Origin: Hyphomicrobium_A sp943371625
GTDB taxonomy: Bacteria; Pseudomonadota; Alphaproteobacteria; Rhizobiales; Hyphomicrobiaceae
Assembly: GCA_943371625.1 (NCBI GenBank)
Contig: CALRVN010000019.1
Span: 1 to 18,632, forward strand
Direction of reading: 5' to 3'
DNA length: 18,632 bases
Part shown: positions 14,136 through 18,632 of the stretch, piece after piece
Numbering within the stretch: the stretch's first letter is position 1
How the letters are laid out: every line of letters starts with the position of its first letter
Translations under genes and position numbers: made by a program
The notes under the pieces: model-generated
Databases searched by the model: none
Seen by the model: only the letters and a program-made list of their open reading frames with translations
What the model was told of the DNA's origin: nothing

Positions 14136-14150
14136 TGAAAATACTTTTCA
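14136..14150. promoter_or_regulatory. Palindrome upstream of the M48 gene
   Basis: TGAAAA-TAC-TTTTCA, a perfect 6-3-6 inverted repeat, lies 66-80 bp upstream of the GTG start of the M48 gene in an otherwise GC-rich spacer. It is a candidate operator. Confidence 0.35.
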
Positions 14151-14174
14151 GCCGCAGCACGCGGCCGATCGGCA

Positions 14175-14207
14175 ACAGGTGAGGCCGGCGGCGGCCCCCT
14201 CACCTGT
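14175..14207. terminator. Hairpin after the low-complexity gene unit
   Basis: ACAGGTGAGG (14175-14184) and CCTCACCTGT (14198-14207) form a perfect 10-bp stem around a GC-rich loop. It lies 13 bp past the stop codon at 14220 (minus strand). No T-run follows. It probably ends or attenuates the two-gene unit before the M48 gene. Confidence 0.6.
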
Positions 14208-14219
14208 CGCACGTATCTA

Positions 14220-14684
14220 TCAGTGCACGGCGTCCCTGCCGCCGCCGAGCTCATCGGAGGCGCGTTGGCGAACGGGCGGCAGGTCGGGCTTGATGGCGCG
14301 CAGCACGGCAATGGCGCGGTAGGCGTCGAACACCTGCGACAGCGCACGCTGATAGTCGCGGGCGGCCAGGGCCTGCCTGGCGTCGGCGACCACGGCCGCG
14401 TAGGCCTCGAGCCCCTGATAGCGGCTGCCGTTGCGCTGCACGTAGGTGGAGAGGTTGCGAAGCGCGTCGAGGATGACGTCCTCGGTGAAGGCTATCGCCG
14501 CCTGCTGCTCCAGCCTGACGCCGCGGCCGTCGGCGATGCCGGCGCCGTTCGGCTGCGTCTGAGTCTGGAACTGCAGCAGCAGCGGGACGAGATTTTCCAA
14601 GAGACCGACCAGCGCCTGCGTGTCGGGGGCGGACTGGCGTCCGTCGCCCGAGCGCGAAGCCCCGGAACCTTGTGAGTTCGACAT
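14220..14684 (-). CDS. Helical partner of the low-complexity protein, unknown family
   Basis: A 154-residue protein. A disordered Ser/Gly/Arg start (1-20) leads into an amphipathic helix, TQALVGLLENLVPLLLQFQ (22-40). It shares the LVPLL core and hydrophobic register with the first helix of the neighbouring low-complexity protein (EIVRHLVPLLPLIV). After a Gly/Asn-rich linker comes an all-helical domain (about 56-134): QQAAIAFTEDVILDALRNLS, GLEAYAAVVADARQALAARD, YQRALSQVFDAYRAIAVLRA. The C-terminus is polar and probably flexible. There are no cysteines, signal peptide or membrane helix. The ATG at 14684 follows GGGAGCTACGCA. It is 86 bp downstream of the low-complexity gene, so probably cotranscribed. 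No family recognised; an interaction through the shared helix is inference. Confidence 0.82.
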   Translation of the reverse strand: MSNSQGSGASRSGDGRQSAPDTQALVGLLENLVPLLLQFQTQTQPNGAGIADGRGVRLEQQAAIAFTEDVILDALRNLSTYVQRNGSRYQGLEAYAAVVADARQALAARDYQRALSQVFDAYRAIAVLRAIKPDLPPVRQRASDELGGGRDAVH

Positions 14685-14770
14685 TGCGTAGCTCCCATCA
14701 ATCAATGCAGACAATGCGGGAGGCCGCCTCGCGGCGGCGCTCCCTTTCTTCCGAGACAGCGATGACCCGG

Positions 14771-15493
14771 TTAGGCGCCGCGCTGCTGCTGATTGAAGGC
14801 CTGCAGATTGCCGATCACCTGCGGAAGGATCGCGGTGAGGTGGCGAACGATCTCGCCGACATCACCCTGACCGAGCTGGCGCTGGCCGCCCCAAGCGTTG
14901 CCACCGACGTTGCCGTAGGCTGCCTGTCCCAGGCCACCAAAGAGTCCGTGCAGGCCTTGGCCGCCGAACTGGCCGCCGTACGCGGCGCTACCGTACTGGC
15001 CCTGATGCTGGCCCTGCAGCGCGTTGACGATCTGCGGGAGAGCCGGAAGGATCTGGCGCACGACCTCATGCACGTCCTGCTGCGACAGGTAGCGCGGGCC
15101 CTGGCCCCAACCCTGGTTCTGGCCCCAACCCTGACCGAAGCCGCCACCAAACCCGCCGCCCTGACCGTAGCCGAAGGCCGCGTGCGGCTGCTGCGCCTGA
15201 TTGACGATCAACGGCAGCAGCGGAACGAGATGGCGGACGATCTCACCGACGTCCTGCTGCGAGAACGAGCGCTGCTGCCAGGGCGATCCCCAGCCCTGCT
15301 GGCCGTACCCCTGCCAACCGCCGACGCCGCCGAAGCCCTGCTGGCCGAACGCGGCTTGGCCGAGACCAAAGCCCTGCCCGGCACCCTGTCCGTAGTTTTG
15401 GCCGTAGCCCTGGCCTTGACCCCAGCCCGATCCGCCGCCGAAGCCCCAAGCCTGCGGGTTCTGATGCGACGGGTTGTACTCGTTGAAGCTCAT
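14771..15493 (-). CDS. Lys/Cys-free Gly/Gln/aromatic low-complexity protein with three helix repeats
   Basis: A 240-residue protein without family match that I can name. Gly/Gln-rich spacers with many Trp, Tyr and Phe (GYGQNYGQGAGQGFG, GGWQGYGQQGWG) alternate with three copies of one amphipathic helix: SQQDVGEIVRHLVPLLPLIV (78-97), SQQDVHEVVRQILPALPQIV (137-156) and GQGDVGEIVRHLTAILPQVI (208-227). There is no Lys and no Cys, the only Met is the first, and there are eight Trp. Nearly all charges (Asp, Glu, Arg) lie in the helices. There is no signal peptide. The ATG at 15493 follows CACAGGAGAGTCAGTT, a strong ribosome site, which settles the strand against a 275-codon open frame on the other strand. 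The layout resembles sticker-and-spacer proteins that form condensates; function unknown. Confidence 0.88.
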   Translation of the reverse strand: MSFNEYNPSHQNPQAWGFGGGSGWGQGQGYGQNYGQGAGQGFGLGQAAFGQQGFGGVGGWQGYGQQGWGSPWQQRSFSQQDVGEIVRHLVPLLPLIVNQAQQPHAAFGYGQGGGFGGGFGQGWGQNQGWGQGPRYLSQQDVHEVVRQILPALPQIVNALQGQHQGQYGSAAYGGQFGGQGLHGLFGGLGQAAYGNVGGNAWGGQRQLGQGDVGEIVRHLTAILPQVIGNLQAFNQQQRGA

Positions 15494-15620
15494 AACTGAC
15501 TCTCCTGTGGGGGTTTGCTTTTGTGCGGGGTTGCGTAGGTCTGCCTCTGATGTGCGCCCGCAATCGTCGAAGCGGCGAGCGCGACGTTGAGCGGCTCGAT
15601 CTGGTTGGTCGAACCCTGAT

Positions 15621-15651
15621 CCCGCAAGCCGGCTAACTGGCTAATTGCGGG
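15621..15651. promoter_or_regulatory. Hairpin in the leader of the low-complexity gene
   Basis: CCCGCAA (15621-15627) and TTGCGGG (15645-15651) form a perfect 7-bp stem, with inner complementarity (GCC/GGC) that could lengthen it. It lies 128-158 bp upstream of the ATG at 15493, at the boundary with the AT-rich island. Confidence 0.45.
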
Positions 15652-15812
15652 CCGCATTTATGTGTCAGAAAACGCCCGCCATTTCCACCCCCTATTTCAG
15701 CATTATTTCTGCTTTTCTTTTTCGTGAGTTTCGCTATGTGAATATCACTTTTTGCTGTATTGCATTTTATTCGATTATTTCCAGCCTCGACCCTTATATC
15801 GCCGTAAACCAT
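15633..15812 (-). CDS. Possible 59-residue lysine-rich protein (low confidence)
   Basis: An open frame on the minus strand starting MVYGDIRVEAGNNRIKCNTA. The middle is basic (KLTKKKSRNN) and the C-terminus is Gly-rich with Cys53. The start at 15812 has GGCGGT about 8 nt upstream, a modest ribosome site. It lies in the AT-rich island, where the minus strand is purine-rich and therefore poor in stop codons, so it could be open by chance. It ends inside the hairpin at 15621-15651. Lysine and asparagine content differ sharply from the lysine-free protein encoded next. No family recognised. Confidence 0.2.
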   Translation of the reverse strand: MVYGDIRVEAGNNRIKCNTAKSDIHIAKLTKKKSRNNAEIGGGNGGRFLTHKCGPQLAS

Positions 15813-16100
15813 GCTCGTACCGCCGACGCTTTCGCTTTTTATCTCGCTTTCTCAATGCTTTGTATGACCAGACAGCATCGTCCCGGATGCTTTCTCGGTT
15901 TTACTCTGTCCGGATATTTGCGCGTCGCATCGACCGCTGAGACGATTTTTGATTTGACCGCGTTTGCTCGTGTTTTCAATGCACGCCATCGTTTCGCCGC
16001 AAGCCATTTCACGCCAGTCGATTTGCTTTCCAGGAAATCAAGCTGGAGGTTTTCTAATTCGAGATGGCATCGGAATTGAAAGCAGCAATTGCCGTGCAAG
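15660..16100. other. AT-rich, strand-asymmetric island
   Basis: The 60-base row 15721-15780 has 18 G+C (30%), and neighbouring rows have about 40-55%, in a window that is otherwise well above 60%. The plus strand is strongly pyrimidine-rich in 15680-15790. Open frames on both strands (plus 15645-16079, minus 15839 upward) show no recognisable protein. It may be transferred DNA, a decayed gene or a long regulatory leader. Confidence 0.7.
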
Positions 16101-16290
16101 AATTGAAATGCCCGGAAATGCTGGGCTCGCAAGCCCTGCTGCCATGAGCTCACGCGTGCTGCGTGCAGGGAGCAATTTTCTCGCCGCGACACCGGGGCAC
16201 AGACTGGCGGAGCACTACTCGTGCCAGTTGTTCCCGGGGCTCTCACGCGTGCAAGCACTCTCGCGCGCCGAGCCACACAAACTTGGCTGC

Positions 16291-16878
16291 TCAGCAGAGC
16301 CCTTCGTGCGTCAGCGCTAGCTTGACCGCGTCGCGCTCGCGCATGCGCTCGCTGAAGACAGCAAGCTTCTCCGGGACGGCGACCTTCAACTTCTTCGCCC
16401 ACGTGAGCATCACGAAAAGATATGGGTCGGCGACCGAGACGTGGGCGCCGAAGAGATACGGGCCCTGCAGCTTGGTCGCGAGGTATTCGAGCTTCTCCTC
16501 GACGGAAGTGCGCGCCTGCTTCTTCTCGGCCTCTGTCGCGGCGGTGTCGAACAGCGGATGGAATGCCTTGTGAAGCTCGCTGGCGAGATATGAGAGCATC
16601 TCGAGGAGGCGGTAGCGCCCGAGGCGGCCATGCGGAGTGAGTTCCGACTTCTGGTCGCCGACGTAGCTCAAGATCGCGAGGTTTTCGGTCAGCACTTCGC
16701 CGTCGTCGAACTGGATAGCCGGCACCGCGCCTTTGGGATTGATCTCGCGGTAGGAGCGGCCATCCTCGAGCTTGTGGGTCTTGAGGTCGACCTTCACGAG
16801 CTCGAACGGCAGGCCGGCTTCGTGCAGCGCGATGTGGTCTGCGAGGCTGCAGGCACCGGGCGAATAATAGAGCTTCAT
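16291..16878 (-). CDS. Glutathione S-transferase, beta-class-like
   Basis: A 195-residue cytosolic glutathione transferase. The N-terminal thioredoxin-like domain begins MKLYYSPGACSLADHIALHE, in which Cys10 and the ACS motif match the bacterial beta class, where the cysteine can form a mixed disulfide with glutathione. NPKGAVPAIQFDDGEVLTEN, with cis-proline Pro53 and the TEN motif, forms the glutathione site (about 47-66), and AILSYVGDQ follows. The C-terminal helical domain (about 85-195) includes SVADPYLFVMLTWAKKL, the N-capping motif of this fold. The ATG at 16878 follows GAGGAGACCCCATA. The usual length is about 200 residues. The substrate is unknown. It is divergent from the CAP-domain gene. 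Confidence 0.93.
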   Translation of the reverse strand: MKLYYSPGACSLADHIALHEAGLPFELVKVDLKTHKLEDGRSYREINPKGAVPAIQFDDGEVLTENLAILSYVGDQKSELTPHGRLGRYRLLEMLSYLASELHKAFHPLFDTAATEAEKKQARTSVEEKLEYLATKLQGPYLFGAHVSVADPYLFVMLTWAKKLKVAVPEKLAVFSERMRERDAVKLALTHEGLC

Positions 16879-17045
16879 TATGGGGTCTCCTCGGCTGGTG
16901 CAGCCTCAACGCTTTAAACCCCGGCAAGTATCCCGCCCGCTCCCGGCAGCATCGCCTCCAAACGGCGACAATGTCGCCAAGACGAGTGCACATTGGGGGC
17001 GACATGGTCCTGATGGTCATTGCACAGCGATTCGAGGGCAACTCG

Positions 17046-17669
17046 GTGGGATTTGCGGAGAGGCATGCGGGTCGAATAGCGGCCAGCCGGCGCTTGGCCG
17101 CGAGACTGCTCGGACCTGTCGCTGTCGTCGCATTGCTGCCGGTGTGCGCGCTGGCCGGTGAAGGCGGCAGCTCGTGGAGCACCGAGACCGTGCCGGCCGC
17201 GGCACCCTCTCCTGCTGTGCAAGCGCCTGCGGTCGCTCCGCCGCGGCCATTGACCGTGTTCGAGCAGCAGGCGGCGGAGACGATCAAGATCACCAACGCG
17301 TTTCGGCGCAGAAACGGACTGCCGGAGTTTGCGGACGACCCAGTTTGTACCCAAGCGGCGTTCGATCACGCGCAGGACATGGCGCGACGCAGCTACTTCG
17401 ATCACTTCTCACCCGACGGCGGCTCGCCGACGACGCGCTACCGGCGCCGCAATACCAGCGGGCAGCGCGTGATCCGGGTGACCGAGAACATCGCGCGCGG
17501 AAACGGCACGACGCCCGAAAGCGCTTTGCGGATGTGGCTCGACTCATCGGGGCACCGGAAGCATCTCGTCGGCAAGGAGATGAACCACATCGGCGTCGGC
17601 GTCGCCAACGGCACGTGCTTCTTCGGGCCGTGCACCTACTTCGTGCAGTGCTTCTCGCGCTGGCCGTAA
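17046..17669 (+). CDS. Exported CAP-domain (SCP/PR1-like) protein
   Basis: A 207-residue secreted protein. The chosen GTG at 17046 has GAGGG 7 nt upstream and gives a normal signal peptide (basic SRRLAAR, then LLGPVAVVALLPVCALA, cut after residue 37). ATG 17004 (after GGGGGCGAC) and ATG 16971 are alternatives that give an unusually long pre-signal part. A Pro/Ala linker follows, then a bacterial YkwD-type CAP domain: ETIKITNAFRRRNGLPEF, AAFDHAQDMARRSYFDHFSPDG (conserved His), VTENIARG (Glu), MWLDSSGHRKHLVGKEMNHIGVGVANG (second His), and a C-terminal FGPCTYFVQCFSRW. Paired cysteines suggest disulfides. Bacterial CAP proteins are extracytoplasmic, with mostly unknown activity. It converges on the RidA-like gene with 12 bp between stops. 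Confidence 0.9.
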   Translation: MGFAERHAGRIAASRRLAARLLGPVAVVALLPVCALAGEGGSSWSTETVPAAAPSPAVQAPAVAPPRPLTVFEQQAAETIKITNAFRRRNGLPEFADDPVCTQAAFDHAQDMARRSYFDHFSPDGGSPTTRYRRRNTSGQRVIRVTENIARGNGTTPESALRMWLDSSGHRKHLVGKEMNHIGVGVANGTCFFGPCTYFVQCFSRWP

Positions 17670-17681
17670 GGCGCGGCTGCT

Positions 17682-18152
17682 TTACTTGCTCTTGGGTGCG
17701 TAGAAGGTGCTATCGATCTCGACGATGTCGTCGTCGAACAGGCGCCGGACCTCGACCATCGTGCGCGGCGGGTATGGCGGACCGCCCCAGAGTTCGGCCT
17801 GCACCTCGTCGACCATGGGTGCGAACCGCGCCAGGTCGCTGACGTAGACGGTGAGCCGCACGCAATCCTGCAAGCTCGCGCCCTCGGACGCGGCGATCAG
17901 TTTGATGTTGAGGAAGGCCTGGCGAATGCGGCCTTTGGGATCCTGCACGAGAGTGTTGGTGGCGGGATCGACGCCCTGCATACCGGCAACGAAAACAAAA
18001 TCGCCGGCGCGCACGCCGAGGCTCCAGGTGCCATCGGCCTTGATGGCGCCGGGCGGATCGAGCGTCTTGACGCCGGCTGGTGAGGCCGCGTGCGCAAGAC
18101 CGACGCTCGCGGCGAGAACGATGGCAAGGTTGGTAAGCCGGCGGCGCAGCAT
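17682..18152 (-). CDS. Exported RidA/YjgF-family protein
   Basis: A 156-residue protein with a signal peptide (MLRRRLTNLAIVLAASVGLA, then HA, cut after residue 22) in front of a RidA fold. RidA proteins hydrolyse reactive enamine/imine intermediates. Seen: VFVAGMQGVDPATNTLV; DPKGRIRQAFLNIKLIAASEGASLQDCVRLTVYVSDLARF; and PPRTMVEVRRLFDDDIVEIDSTFYA, in which the Arg of PPRT matches the key arginine of active RidA and the Glu of VEID lies in the usual position. The ATG at 18152 follows GAGAGGGAGCACCG, so the longer open frame to 18239 is not used. An export signal is unusual because classic RidA is cytosolic. A periplasmic substrate is unknown. Confidence 0.9.
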   Translation of the reverse strand: MLRRRLTNLAIVLAASVGLAHAASPAGVKTLDPPGAIKADGTWSLGVRAGDFVFVAGMQGVDPATNTLVQDPKGRIRQAFLNIKLIAASEGASLQDCVRLTVYVSDLARFAPMVDEVQAELWGGPPYPPRTMVEVRRLFDDDIVEIDSTFYAPKSK

Positions 18153-18383
18153 CGGTGCTCCCTCTCGATGGCGGGATAATATCGGGCGATCGTTACTGAG
18201 GCCGCACGACTTGCAGAGGCCACGCGAGCGTTGGAGCAAACTTTAGCCTTGGCGTTCAGCGGGAAGTAACGCTGCGCCACGTCGAACGCTGTGAACGGCG
18301 ACGGCGTCGCGGTGGGCTTAACCCGGCGGTCCGGAATGCGGGCCGATGATCACCTGTCAGTACACGCAGCATCGGGTCGATCC

Positions 18384-18632
18384 ATGAACCGTCGTCGTAT
18401 CGTTCTTTTCGCGCTGTCGACGTTGTGCGCCGGGTCGGCGGCCTTGGCGGAAATCGAGATGCCGTCGACGAAGCCAACGGTTGGCGAACCTGAAGCGGTG
18501 TTTGCCCGCCTGCGCGAGAAGCTTGTCAGCTCGCCGCTCGCGTTCGACACCACATTTACTGCACGCAGCAAATCGCTCGGCACCATGCGCGGGTCGTCGC
18601 AGTTCATCATCGGCAGACCCAACCGGCTCAAG
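18384..18632 (+). CDS. Exported protein, 3' end cut by window (LolA/DUF2092-like)
   Basis: The first 83 codons of a gene that leaves the right edge. MNRRRIVLFALSTLCAGSAALA is a Sec signal peptide, with cleavage after ALA at residue 22. The mature start has EPEAVFARLREKLVSSPLAF, a helix, followed by beta-like TFTARSKSLGTMRGSSQFIIGRPNRLK. The ending GxxxFxxxRPxRLK resembles the first strands of LolA-type or DUF2092 periplasmic proteins, which share a half-barrel fold for lipid or lipoprotein binding. This is a guess from a fragment. The ribosome site is weak (CGGGTCGATCC before the ATG). It is divergent from the RidA-like gene, with 231 bp between starts, where nothing else was recognised. Confidence 0.65.
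   Translation, partial: MNRRRIVLFALSTLCAGSAALAEIEMPSTKPTVGEPEAVFARLREKLVSSPLAFDTTFTARSKSLGTMRGSSQFIIGRPNRLK

Larger units (their letters stand above)
15494..16290. other. Long gene-poor spacer upstream of the low-complexity unit
   Basis: About 800 bp between the low-complexity gene and the glutathione transferase gene, both on the minus strand. It contains a hairpin (15621-15651), an AT-rich island (about 15660-16100) with a possible 59-codon gene, and at its right end an 11-bp direct repeat, CTCACGCGTGC, at 16149-16159 and 16242-16252. No insertion-sequence ends or recombinase remnants were recognised. Confidence 0.6.

Noticed and set aside
14672..15499. 275-codon open frame on the plus strand over the low-complexity gene
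   Set aside because: No ribosome site, and its Leu/Ala/Arg composition mirrors the Gly/Gln repeats on the other strand, where the ribosome site and repeated helices support the gene.
15645..16079. 144-codon plus-strand frame in the AT-rich island
   Set aside because: TTG start without a ribosome site; Phe/Ser/Ile-rich translation is what a pyrimidine-rich strand gives by chance.
15839..17296. 485-codon minus-strand frame spanning the glutathione transferase gene
   Set aside because: It runs through the transferase in another frame and across composition changes; no domain is visible.

Overview
The window looks like chromosomal DNA from a high-GC alphaproteobacterium of the order Hyphomicrobiales (a Bradyrhizobium/Hyphomicrobium-type relative). 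The basis is a eukaryote-like glutamine synthetase GlnII paired divergently with a small GstI-type regulator, an alphaproteobacterial Bpt aminoacyl-transferase, and uniformly GC-rich codon use. The genus cannot be fixed from sequence reading alone. No rRNA, tRNA, CRISPR array, prophage or insertion sequence was seen. Gene order is a mosaic of short units on both strands rather than one long operon.

Left part (1-6374): a nitrogen block holds partial glnII (minus), a 437-bp control region with perfect dyads, gstI (plus) and a convergent glutaminase (minus). Together these cover making glutamine, restraining its synthesis, and hydrolysing it. Next come a stand-alone lpxD (lipid A), a DUF427 protein, a divergent SnoaL-like/MarR pair sharing a strong palindromic operator candidate, and metY (methionine synthesis by sulfhydrylation), whose 3' end overlaps the MarR gene tail to tail.

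Middle (6375-11610): a small four-cysteine protein; a structured region with a plus-strand terminator that has no plus-strand gene in front of it (possible small RNA); an Aas-type acyl-activating enzyme; a one-pass membrane microprotein; rimK; and bpt. RimK and Bpt both add amino acids to finished proteins without the ribosome translating them. bpt is preceded by three consecutive stem-loops, two of which lie in a 24-25 bp tandem repeat.

Right part (11611-18632): a secreted Pro/Ala-rich protein, a glycine-zipper-like small protein, an M48 metalloprotease, and then the most unusual locus in the window. This is a two-gene minus-strand unit encoding a 240-aa lysine-free, cysteine-free Gly/Gln/Trp/Tyr/Phe-rich protein with three near-identical amphipathic helices (15493-14771), followed by a 154-aa helical protein that carries a related helix (14684-14220). 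The first resembles the sticker-and-spacer architecture of condensate-forming proteins such as FUS, but matches no family I can name. Upstream lies an anomalous AT-rich, strand-asymmetric stretch of about 450 bp. The window closes with a beta-class glutathione transferase, an exported CAP-domain protein, an exported RidA-family protein and the 5' part of another exported protein.

All functional calls come from reading translated sequence and motifs. No database search was possible.
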